64,000 nucleotides of DNA, taken from the NCBI RefSeq assembly GCF_003385955.1, contig NZ_QRDW01000011.1, forward strand, positions 62,001-126,000, given 5' to 3'. The notes under the pieces are model-generated. The model did not search any database. It was not told the origin of the DNA and saw nothing but the letters and a program-made list of their open reading frames with translations. Source of the stretch: Aestuariispira insulae. GTDB lineage: Bacteria; Pseudomonadota; Alphaproteobacteria; UBA8366; Aestuariispiraceae. Below are positions 20,601-28,000 of the stretch, one piece after another. How positions within the stretch are numbered: position 1 is the stretch's first letter; every line of letters begins with the position of its first letter. A program made the position numbers and the translations under genes.

Positions 20601-20857
20601 GCCCGAACGACGGCCAGCATGGAAATCACGAGATCGGCGGAACGCGGCAGCATCAGCGCCACACCATGTCCGGGGAGAAGTCCGGCGGCCTGCAGGGATT
20701 GTGCCTGTCGGCGGCTGGCGACTTCCAATTCACGATAGGTGAGACGGATGTCTCCTGCTTCCAGTGCGATCAATTCAGGCCAGGTTCCGGCGGTTTTTAG
20801 AAATCCCGCCACAAGGTTTGACTGGCCGGGATAGGATGCTGTTTCTTGTTCAGTCAT
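11660..20857 (-). CDS. Hybrid NRPS-PKS: A-T-C-A-T-KS-KR-ACP-TE, AT-less PKS module
   Basis: A 3065-residue megasynthase. The first A domain (about 12-500; SGTTGRPKG) loads without a C domain; its hand-read code DAFFLGVTF resembles Ile/Val codes. T is at GGDSL (about 545). C (about 610-1050) has HHILIDG. The second A (about 1060-1560) has code DVQFIAHVI, close to Pro codes. T is at GASSL (about 1605). KS (about 1660-2075) has active Cys in QAACGSS and His in VECHGTGT and SQIGHLGAG. Only about 135 residues separate KS from the YPFDLARY post-KS linker, too few for an acyltransferase. KR (about 2230-2650) has GGNGGIG and catalytic Tyr/Asn in DYAATN; the LDD stereo motif is absent. ACP is at GADSL (about 2742) and TE (about 2810-3060) has GWSFGAW and His in ADHYS. 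It starts 12 bases after the previous gene, so it is in the same operon. Having its own loading and release domains, it may act alone. Confidence 0.93.
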   Translation of the reverse strand: MTEQETASYPGQSNLVAGFLKTAGTWPELIALEAGDIRLTYRELEVASRRQAQSLQAAGLLPGHGVALMLPRSADLVISMLAVVRAGCHMVPLDRNSPAERRDYILSDAGCAAVITHDGIDNLDLPCLAPMPVADLLHQPEETPLQTQTGARDLACIFYTSGTTGRPKGVRVPHRAIARLSWPPHFIPMPVGRRYGNISNPAFDALSFDIWVPLLTGGTIIVIDQEDVNYPARLQTVLETRQVEAMFMTVALFNLIAQQQPGCFAGLQDLLIGGEAINAATVRSWYEANPQSNCVIHNVYGPTECATFSTIQPVPRDHQGASVPIGRAIAGTETYLIRPDGKKALPGEIAQLLIGGTALADGYHNLPEKTADSFKPIATGNRGQLFYHTGDLVQQDENGLITYRGRADRQVKIRGFRIEPGEIEQALLRHPEILEAFVGTRKAPSGQHLLLAFIVARDGVTPTEISQHLSTGLPDYMIPHRLHRLQNMPLTANGKIDGRALLKGNHPVWIEQSFECEPETSEDLSKLLDLAGTILGTRPSHPDQTLPQAGGDSLSAMRISHAIQEHWTIQLSASFILTATFRQIEASLSRGTSADNGGYPLLNPDKPIAPDQWEVNSEQTRLWLYQARHPKSCAYNETLAFRIHGAIDQHRLAEAVDQLFLQHPEIRSRFADISGRIMQTHDHDRDTSLHVFNPGQYDEKSWTGFARLLNETPFDLAQDRLFQVYWLPFSSDGGILILHFHHILIDGHSINILFRHLTQAYDGHQKDARPAASLAAQADWQRKWRSSPAYDDLRHGARDHVLSRLEDLQDTDRIACPASGDIGEQATILACRITDADNSRIAAFCRWRGLTPFQLFTSLYAWCLHTLRGQKMVKIATPVANRPLGMFEGTVGMLSNTQLLLMTVDEEETLDQQLTQQLEQIRACTPLQDLLLEDLLQDCPELLDENGSPFDYMFVLENTDDRQLRLGETAASFQPLKSATAKCALTLTALSQQDGYRFLWEYRDSAFPDNAAEKMADLFQKTLEELIQGGSMSLSQLASPYRNQPADGVTGPIDPAAFQNPADWFQFQASATPYAPALVAGDLTFTYRDLDHLSDHLAHLLMEKIQPADDHNETTRVALKMETSPAHIVSLLALAKAGLTALPLDPGYPDTLITDVLDQASPAAILFDGSSADAAPEQLPDCPLIPVQISDLETTPRLPDRWRNQVSSNGRRPLYTLFTSGSTGRPKGVDVPGQTLCNLMAWQLRHGGIAGRKATLQFSKLSFDVSFQEIFSTLCTGGCFHLIEPGWRQDLERLLSYMDEKRIERIFMPYVALQMLAETGLASGRYPASLRQVISAGEQLFVTRAIRDWAANLPGLSLANHYGPTETHVICGTLLEGDSRHWPVHVPIGRPVSNAEFKILDDQDRGLPKGMTGHLVVAGPMVAPCYIGDASSNQQKFFSAEPDGRTYYRTGDLACLSETGDLIYQGRGDQQIKLDGHRIELGQVEAAVIRHGAVENAVADLEQGSLMIYLQIREPLCPETLNAHLREWLPNYIKIRDWRQVTSWPRTPSGKIDRRGLHQHAWISLTTDPNNTASRPTTATERKLAEAFKQVTGHVIQPGVTFFDAGASSLDLMRFRNHCRAQYDLSIQMADLFAHVTIDQLAHHLSGGRESRPANQINTSAKMSQDIAVVGMAANLPGAADLSAFKEMICEGGTGIDEFGSHDEGYVRASSLLKGPLDFDPAYFGLSLQEARLMDPQQRHMLMICVQALHAAGIVPEARRAPRIGLIASCGENTYFQDYLDQTPADKRPDRFQMALHHDKDFLATKAAYHLNLKGPAITLQAACGSSLIGVHMAAGMLRQGDADIMLAAGVLIDPSLEEGYAYKAQHIFSRDGKCRPFDADASGTIGASGALAVVLKPLDQARRDGDHIHAVLKASALNNDGGAKMSYTAPLAQGQYEVIRDSLARAGLSGADIGYVECHGTGTHLGDPIEVNALARAYGGGREKSCALSSLKSQIGHLGAGAGLAGFIRAAIALEQAVIPANLGFNRANPELGLEETCFYVSASVTPWPDDRPRIAAVSSFGIGGTNAHVILSHPGRTTDNNGFAEPIAVLPISAHSKPAFDVLVGQISTYLVQHPENLPALLRHFQSGRIHHDWRAAIKVSSLDDLIRQLSEIEPVRISQKKASDTEAALMATNASTGHLIEAWIDGAPIDWPVQPAQAPDGFAPYPFDLARYHFNDNRSLDATAECPKRLPKDQWFYRPKWMPLADSSSLPLAKPGTWMILCPEEARASIQQSLAGPIDKLMFVSPGDGFQFIREDHYSLNPADPAHWRQLTDCLSDGFHCLNLLPTTLQPSATMSEGMLTSLDMPSALLQSGLKPAKISFLSQDAHRQAGPIAKPLPWLLAGPVQVIPQEYGIAANWLDLPAMSERALASLLPDLLDGLAHRSGCLMYRDGRWFERTLTKVEQNNRALHISDNWLILGGNGGIGRTLARHLLNQGADGILILSRRPELHPDLADWSDRITVITGDIGLDDQLPAIRQALGGKRLAGIIHAAGAGAGALISGRDPEAMRIACAPKLAGLAHMEKLIAQLKPDWAVYCSSMTAHFGGAGHMDYAATNALMDGFAHIRHPDHPHCRRVSLNWDAWRESGMAVNVRRPDKRHQDHLSVGLGNDEAVFCFDQAMTMDAAQIAINVCDLEESSYFYQSNSTANETLLELSLKQETQTSEGSHQPSLEQGLRDLLCEELGLDTLASEALLYDLGADSLTMLEVVAYLEKQGGAELQLSEIPQDATINWFLEQATGNMADSNLEAENTADPTLPTIDIDVWQRGHSNQAVCLIHPVGGDVEAYRELAGRLGGHCHVCVIADPGLRRDQEHPLSIPERARLYREALEDQFPAADYQWHLIGWSFGAWIAQEMAALLEKGAPPAAAITLIDPPAPGQQVPMELMTDREIETVFLRELSQRWPAAGSLETLADLSKAGLPDGIARYAEALIRCCKANIASMTGHQLSTLNRTRATVFLAAEKASGMAPTPIKMETALQLWRAKLTGIFDAHVMAADHYSIMTMPQIGRIAQMIEQVEIARSA

Positions 20858-20869
20858 CTGACAGGTGTC

Positions 20870-23800
20870 CTATGCAAATTTCCGGGTTTGCCGGGCCGTG
20901 GTTGCGGGTGCGCTGGAACGGCTGGAAAGTAAATCAAACTCGCGTTTCATCAGGGAGGCGACGCGATTGATCTCTTCCGTTTCCAACAGTTCCCAATGGT
21001 CACCCCGGACCAACGTGACCAGCATGTCGGTGGTCCGGTCCCGCCAGAATTTCCTCAACTCATGCAGCAGGGCACGGGGGTGGTTACCCATGGCCTGGAC
21101 AAAAACCACGCGCCCGTCATGGGCCGGGCAATCGTAACCTGGCACCGACATGCGGTTATGGTTATAGACATGGAAATATCGTTCGATCTGGCCGTCATCG
21201 ATACCGGGATACATGCCGTTGAACTTAATCAGCTTGTCCCGGAATTCGGCCATTTCCACCGGGGCCATAGCGTTGCGCAATGTTGGGTCGTCGGTTCCTT
21301 GCGTATCCAACAGGATGACACTGGTTCGGTGGTGGCCTCGGGCGCGCAACAGGCGCGCCATCTCATAGGCGACATAGCCGCCAAAGGACAGGCCGGTGAG
21401 AATAATGTCGCAATCATGGTTCAGATCCAGGCTGTTCAGATAGTTTTCTGCCATGGCCGGAATGCCGGGCAGGTATTCCTCCCCTTCATTCAGGCCCGGG
21501 GATTGGACCCCGATCACGCCAATCTCTTCGGGCAGGATCTTTGCCAAAGAGAGATAGCAAAAGGCCGTGCCACCGGCCGGGTGGATGCAGATCACTTTTT
21601 TCCGGCCCGTACCCGCCCGGAACTGGACAAGATTGCCGCGTTCCTGTTCCGGCTTGGCACCGTCCCGGATCCATCCGCCCAGGGCCTGGATGGTCGGCAT
21701 GGTGATAAAATCGCGAACCGGTAGGCGGATGCCAAAATGCTCTTCAATCGCATGAACGACTTTGATGGCGGCGATAGAGGATCCACCGACATGGAAAAAA
21801 CTGTCGTCAATGCCGATAGACGGGTGCAGTAACACACGTTTCCAGATGTTGTAGATGGTCAGTTCCACATGATCACGCGGGCTGGCCAGGTTGACCTTGT
21901 AGGGCTGTGTGCTTTCCTCGGCCCGTTTCAAAACGGCCTTTCGATCCGGTTTGCCGCTGCTGTTGAGTGGCATCTTATCCACAGGGATGAATTGTTGGGG
22001 GATCATGAAACGGGGCAGATGCGCCCCCAAGATTTTTTCCAGCTCATCGGTTTGATAACGGATGGATGGTGCTGAGGTTTGATAGACTGCCGCCAACTGA
22101 TGGGCGCCAATTTCGCGTTGGACCAGAACAACGCTTGCTTCCTGGATTCCGGGGATTTGGCGCAGGGCGCTCTCAATCTCGCCGGGTTCCAGGCGCTGGC
22201 CGTTCAGCTTGATCTGGAAATCGGCGCGCCCGGAGAAGAAGACAGTGCCGTCGGGCTGGAAGTGACCCAGATCACCTGTGCGATACAACCGCTCACCGGG
22301 ATCAAACCGGGCCGGGACAAACCGTTCTTCCGTCAGATCCGGGCGATTGCGATAGCCGTTGGCAAGGCCTATGCCTGCCATATGAATTTCGCCATCCACC
22401 CCGGCTGGGACCGGTTGGCCGTCTGGGTCGAGAATATAGACATGGGCGCCGTCAACAGGGCGGCCCACCGGCAGATCGGGGTGGTCCCAGGAAAGACCCG
22501 CCGGGAAGATATGATAGAGGCTGTTCACGCAGGCTTCCGCCGGACCGTAAACATTGACCAGGTCCGCCTCGGGCAATTTCGCCTGGAACTGGTGCAAAAG
22601 ATCGATGGTTAACACACCCCCGCCGCAATAGACCCGTCGCAGGCTCTTACCCTGACCCGGTTTGAGGGCGTCCAGGAAAAGCTGCAGGATCTGGGGCACG
22701 AACTGAATGTCGGTGATCGCGTGATCTTCGGTCATTTGGACCATTTGTGCCGGGTTTTGATGGCCATCCGGTCCGGCGATCACCAGGCGCGATCCCGCGG
22801 CCAGAGGCCAAAAAAACTCCCAGATTGCCGCGTCGAACCCGCAGGGCGTTTTTTGCAGCATGCCGTCACCCGGATGAGCCGGGAAGGCGCGCATGCTCCA
22901 GCGGACCAGATTGCCTAGCGCGCGATGGCTGATGTCGATGCCTTTGGGCTGCCCGGTGGAGCCGGAGGTCTGGATAATATAGGCGATGGAATCCGCCGTG
23001 ATGTGGGGCGGTTCTTGTACGGGGTCATCTGTACGGGGCTTCCCATCTGCAAGCCAATCTTCTTTCAGGGGGGAGATGGTCATCAACTGGCATGCATTCT
23101 GGCTGAGTTCGCCGGCCAGTCGGGCCGTTCCTTCATGGCAGAGGATCAGACCGCAACCGCTTTCCGCCAGGAAGGAGGACAACCGTTTGACCGGATGATC
23201 GGGGGGCAGGGGTAAGAAGGCTGCGCCCGCTTTCAAAATGCCCAGAATGGCGACGATCTGTTCAGGCGAACGCTCCATCAAAATGCCGACCGGGTCGCCG
23301 GTCCGGACTTTCCGGGAAATCAAATCCGCTGCCAGCCTGTCACTGGCGCTGTCCAGATCCTGATAACAGAGCGTGCCGCCATCCCAGACGAGGGCCGTTG
23401 CATCGGGCTGCCGCGTGACTTGATACTGGAAATGATGCAGGAAGGTGTGATCCCCATCGCAGGGCTCTCCATGCGACCAATCGTTGAGGATTTCTGCACG
23501 TTCCTCTTGCGTCAGAATGCGAATATCCTGAACCGCCTGTTTTGGCTTCAAACAGATCTCTGTCAGTGCGGTTTCAATATGCCGGGCCATGCGTTGCATG
23601 CGATCGGCGTCAAACAGATGGCTGTTATATTCAAAACCCAGTCGCAATCCCTGTTCACTGTCGAAAACTTCCAGGGTGATGTCATATTTAGCGGTCGCGC
23701 TATCCGTTTCCACCGGCTGGCAGGACAGACCGTCAAGGGAGAGTCCGCCACCTGGAATATTCTGATAGATCATCATCACCTGGAACAGGGGGGAATAGGC

Positions 23801-25030
23801 CGGATCCCGTTCCGGATTGACCGCTTCAACCATATGTTCGAAGGGAAGATCCTGATGCTCCATGGCCTCCAGCAGGCTGGCATGGGTTTGCTGGATCAAT
23901 GTTTCCGCCGTGGTTTCCGGCGTGATCCTATTACGGATGACCAGGCTGTTGATGAAATGGCCGATCATGGGTTCCAGCTGGGCCAGGTTACGCCCGGCAA
24001 AGGGGGTTCCGACCAGGATGTCATCCTGGCGGCTATAGCGGGCCAGAACAAGGCTGAATGCGGTCATGAACAGGCTGAAGGGGGAAACGCCTATCTCACG
24101 GCAAAGGCTCCGAAGCTTTCCGGCGACTTGTTCAGGAATATCATGATGGCAATGGGCTCCGGTATGGATTTGGACCGGCGGGCGCGGACGGTCAGTTGGA
24201 AGATCAAGCAGGGGCGGGGCGTCTGCTAATTTAGTCTTCCAGTATTCCGCCTGCTCCTGCAGCCGTTCCCGGCCCAGTGTCTGGCTTTGCCATAGGGCAA
24301 AGTCGGCATATTGGATTTCCAGAGCAGGCAGAGGGCTTGGCTGGTTCCTGATCCGGGTTGAATAAAGCTTGCTCATTTCATCAAACAGCAAGCCGATCGA
24401 CCAGCCGTCAGCGGCAATATGGTGCAGGTTGAGATGCCATAACGTGCGATTGTCACTCAGGCGCCAAAGCCGGGAGCGAAGCAACGCGCCGCCGGAAAGG
24501 TCAAAGGCGGTGCGGGCATCCGCCCTCGCAGCCGCGACAGCCTGATCCGTTGCCGCGTCCAGGCCGAGATGGCGCAGGTCGGAGACGGTTAGCTGAAACG
24601 GTTGATGGGGCTTTATCTGCTGAACCGGTGTGCCTTCCAACTCGACGAAGCAGGTGCGCAGGCTTTCATGCCGCGCCATGAGATCGTCAATCGCGCCTTG
24701 CAGGGCATCGATGTCAAGCTTGCCGTCCAGGAACAGCGTGATTGGGTTGTTGTAGAACGGGTTTTCCGGTTCCAGCGCCTGCAGATACCAGAGTTGGCGT
24801 TGGCCATGGGATAAGGGGAAACTGGCTCGGTCATCGGTTCGTGGCTTCGGGCCTTCCGCAGCGAGCCGGTCGGTCAACAGGCTGATCAGTTGCGGTTTCA
24901 TCTGCTTGAGCAGCAGGACCCGTTCTTCCGTCAGGAAACCTTTTGGTGCGCGGCATTTTATATTGCCGTCCACCAGGTGAAGTTGGGCGTTATGCTGAGT
25001 GAAGAAATCGATCAGCTGTTGCGGGGTCAT
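20870..25030 (-). CDS. NRPS termination module: docking-C-A-T-TE
   Basis: A 1386-residue single-module synthetase. Residues 1-52 form a TubC-type docking domain with the pattern VDGNIKCRAPKGFLT. C (about 70-490) has SHGQRQLWYL and an intact HHIAADGWS. A (about 525-1030) has TSGSTGQPKG and hand-read code DAWQYGVVN, which is nearest to Gln/Glu-type codes (weak). T is at GGSSI (about 1082). The type I thioesterase (about 1145-1365) has GLSFGGY and the His in RGDHWELL. It should add the last residue of the chain made by the two upstream genes and release it by hydrolysis or cyclisation. Its start overlaps the stop of the upstream gene by 4 bases. The docking domain matches the acidic C-terminal tail of that gene product. 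Confidence 0.93.
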   Translation of the reverse strand: MTPQQLIDFFTQHNAQLHLVDGNIKCRAPKGFLTEERVLLLKQMKPQLISLLTDRLAAEGPKPRTDDRASFPLSHGQRQLWYLQALEPENPFYNNPITLFLDGKLDIDALQGAIDDLMARHESLRTCFVELEGTPVQQIKPHQPFQLTVSDLRHLGLDAATDQAVAAARADARTAFDLSGGALLRSRLWRLSDNRTLWHLNLHHIAADGWSIGLLFDEMSKLYSTRIRNQPSPLPALEIQYADFALWQSQTLGRERLQEQAEYWKTKLADAPPLLDLPTDRPRPPVQIHTGAHCHHDIPEQVAGKLRSLCREIGVSPFSLFMTAFSLVLARYSRQDDILVGTPFAGRNLAQLEPMIGHFINSLVIRNRITPETTAETLIQQTHASLLEAMEHQDLPFEHMVEAVNPERDPAYSPLFQVMMIYQNIPGGGLSLDGLSCQPVETDSATAKYDITLEVFDSEQGLRLGFEYNSHLFDADRMQRMARHIETALTEICLKPKQAVQDIRILTQEERAEILNDWSHGEPCDGDHTFLHHFQYQVTRQPDATALVWDGGTLCYQDLDSASDRLAADLISRKVRTGDPVGILMERSPEQIVAILGILKAGAAFLPLPPDHPVKRLSSFLAESGCGLILCHEGTARLAGELSQNACQLMTISPLKEDWLADGKPRTDDPVQEPPHITADSIAYIIQTSGSTGQPKGIDISHRALGNLVRWSMRAFPAHPGDGMLQKTPCGFDAAIWEFFWPLAAGSRLVIAGPDGHQNPAQMVQMTEDHAITDIQFVPQILQLFLDALKPGQGKSLRRVYCGGGVLTIDLLHQFQAKLPEADLVNVYGPAEACVNSLYHIFPAGLSWDHPDLPVGRPVDGAHVYILDPDGQPVPAGVDGEIHMAGIGLANGYRNRPDLTEERFVPARFDPGERLYRTGDLGHFQPDGTVFFSGRADFQIKLNGQRLEPGEIESALRQIPGIQEASVVLVQREIGAHQLAAVYQTSAPSIRYQTDELEKILGAHLPRFMIPQQFIPVDKMPLNSSGKPDRKAVLKRAEESTQPYKVNLASPRDHVELTIYNIWKRVLLHPSIGIDDSFFHVGGSSIAAIKVVHAIEEHFGIRLPVRDFITMPTIQALGGWIRDGAKPEQERGNLVQFRAGTGRKKVICIHPAGGTAFCYLSLAKILPEEIGVIGVQSPGLNEGEEYLPGIPAMAENYLNSLDLNHDCDIILTGLSFGGYVAYEMARLLRARGHHRTSVILLDTQGTDDPTLRNAMAPVEMAEFRDKLIKFNGMYPGIDDGQIERYFHVYNHNRMSVPGYDCPAHDGRVVFVQAMGNHPRALLHELRKFWRDRTTDMLVTLVRGDHWELLETEEINRVASLMKREFDLLSSRSSAPATTARQTRKFA

Positions 25031-28000
25031 ATTTCGATTTCCTCAATTTCTTCTTCCACCTGCATGGCGGGGGCCTGGTTTAAGGCTGATTGGGGGGCAA
25101 CGGCTTCGGCAAAGACCGGGGATGGTTGGCTGTCCGAGCGTCGCCCGCCGATCATGGAATAAATCACCTGATGGCTGGGGCTGAGTTCAAACAAAGGGGT
25201 GAGTTCTTCGGTCTCAACGGATCCCATGCCGCACAGGCCAAGTCCTGATGGTGCGGCTTCCATGGTCAGCAGTTGGGCGACGGAGCCCGCTTCGATCAGG
25301 CAGAAATCACGGGATTGCGGACCATAGAGCGGTTCGATGGCGGCCATGTCGGCGATCATGAACAATGAAAATGCCGCCTGCTCGAATACCGGACGGTTGA
25401 CGAAATAATCATAGCCCAGGCCGGACAACAGATTGCCCGATCCGGTCCGGATCAGCTTCCGCGTGCCGGGATGGTAATAATAGCCGCCGGCTTCCAGACC
25501 GCTGACCCGGCCTTCCTTGGCAAAGAGATATACCTGCAGAGGATAGAGGCCGCCAGCCGATGCATATTGATAACGCGGTTGGTCCGGGACCGAATTGCGC
25601 GCCAGGCAGGATAGCAGTTCCGTCAACTGATCCAGTGAAACCGGATCGGCGCGGTAACTGCGAACCGAGCGGAAATCGTCATAGCGTTTGCCATTCGAAG
25701 TCCGGGTCTCATCGGTCAGATCAACGCAGGCGCGGTCGGCGGGCAGTGTGCGCAACCCATGTTCGGCCAGTTTGAAGGCCTGCCGTTCGGCGGGGTCGTC
25801 AATCGCCTTGATGGAGGTGTTATCCTTTGCTTCGCTTATCTGGGGGGCTGGCTCATGATCCCGCCATTGCCGCAGCAGTTCGGCGACGCTGGGCACGGCC
25901 ATGAAACGCGCCAGTTTGGGTCTGAAACCGGTTTGGGCGGACAGTGCATTGCTGATCCGGACAATATCGATACTGGTGGCGCCGGCCTGCAAAAGGTTGT
26001 CTTCCCGTTCCAGCGCCGGGTTGTTTAAGACTGAGCGCACGATCTCCAGGATTCCGGGATCATCCGGCCCGTTGGTATCGTGACTGATCTTAGGTTCATC
26101 TTTTGCGTTGGCGGCACGCGGTGTCGGCAACTGTTTGCGATCCACTTTGCCGTTGCTGCTCAATGGCAGCCGGTCGATCACCGTGAAGCTGCCGGGTACC
26201 ATATAGGCGGGAAGCCGTTCGGCCAGATGGGCGGCCAAGTCGTGCGCCATTGTTTCATGGTCCGGCCAGTGGCTGTTTTCCGGTATCACATAGGCGGCCA
26301 GGGTTTTTTCCGCCTGTGCGTCCCCCCAGATCTTTGTCACGGCTGTCTGGATGCCGGGATGGCTGGAAAGCACGGTTTCGATCTCGCCTAATTCCACCCG
26401 GAAACCCTGGATCTTGACCTGATTGTCGACCCGTCCCAGGAATTCGATATTGCCATCCGGCAACCAGCGCCCCATATCCCCGGTCCGGTAAAGTCGCTCG
26501 CCGGTAACAGGGTGTTGGATGAAGCGGTGGGCGGTCTGTTCCTCATCTCCCCAATAGCCCATGGCCAGTCCGGTGCCGGAAATGAACAGCTCGCCCACGG
26601 CCCAGACCGGGCGCGGGCACATTTGGCCATCCAGAATATGGAACTGTTGATCCTGCATCGCCCGGCCATAAGGGATTGAAGACCAGTCGGGATCAATTGT
26701 TTCGACGGGATAACAGATCGACCAGATGGAGGCTTCGGTCGCGCCGCCCAGGCTGAGCAGGGAGGCGCGGCTGGCGATGGCCCGCAAACGCTCCGGCAGG
26801 GATAATGGGATCCAGTCGCCCGACAGCATGACCATGCGCAGACTGTCGGGCAGGCGGGTCCGGTCGCTTTCACAAAACTCCACTAACAGGGTCATCAAGG
26901 CCGGGGCGGAATTCCACAGGCTGATATCATGCTGCCAGATCAAATCATGCCAATGGGCGGGATCGCGGGCTTGTTCCGGATCCAGCAGGATGAGCGCCGC
27001 CCCGGCGGCCAAGGTGCCGAAAATATCATAGACCGAAAGGTCGAAGCCCAGTGCTGATATGGCCAACACCCGGTCATCAGCCCCGACAGACAGGCGGTGG
27101 TTGATATCGAGCAATGTGTTGACGGCGCCCCGGTGGTTGATCATCACGCCCTTTGGCTCCCCCGTGGAGCCGGAAGTGAAAATCACATAGGCCAGATCAA
27201 GGTGGCTGGTTGATACGGCTTCCGGTTCCTGATCATTGCTGAGCAGGGATCGGGTCAGTGCGAGCGAGGTGAACCGGTCAGGCAGATCTTCAACTTGTCC
27301 TTCCTTGATAAGGATGATCTTGGTGTCGGTCCGTTTGAGGATCTGGCAGCGCCGGTCTCTGGGTAATGCCGGGTCCAGCGGCAGATAGGCCCCACCCGCA
27401 TAGAGGATCCCCAGGCATGCAACCACTTGTTGCCAGCCCTGATCCATCATGACGGCGGTAAGCTGGCCTGCAGTCAGTCCTGCCTGTTGCAGGTGGCTTG
27501 CCAGGGATAAGGCCTCCTTGCGCAATTCACCATAGGTGAGCGTCCGGTCCGGCGCGATGAGGGCGACGGCGTCCGGTGAAACCAAGGCCTGTTCATCAAA
27601 CAAATCCTGGATCAGGCCGCGCCCGGCTGGAAGAGGCCTGTCTGCCGGAATAGGCATCGGGGCGGCAAGGGGTTCAGACGGTTTTTCCGCCCAGCAGGCT
27701 TCTCCAGCCAGTTGATCCAGCTGCGCATTATAGGCCGTGAACATATTCGCGATCATTCCCTCGGGGAAAAGCGCGTCAATGCTGTCCCAATTGAAATGCA
27801 GGGCACCGTCAATTTCCAGGATCGTATGATCCATCCATACCTGAGGGGTCTGGGTGATGGTGGCGATGGTTTCGGCCTCAAATGCGCGGGTCAAGGTTTC
27901 CGCCTCTTCCCGGCCGGCCATGTCGATCAGCGTGCTGTTCATTACAATGGGCATGGCGCTCTGCTGCTCGCCGCGATGCTGGGATAATTCACGCAGCACC

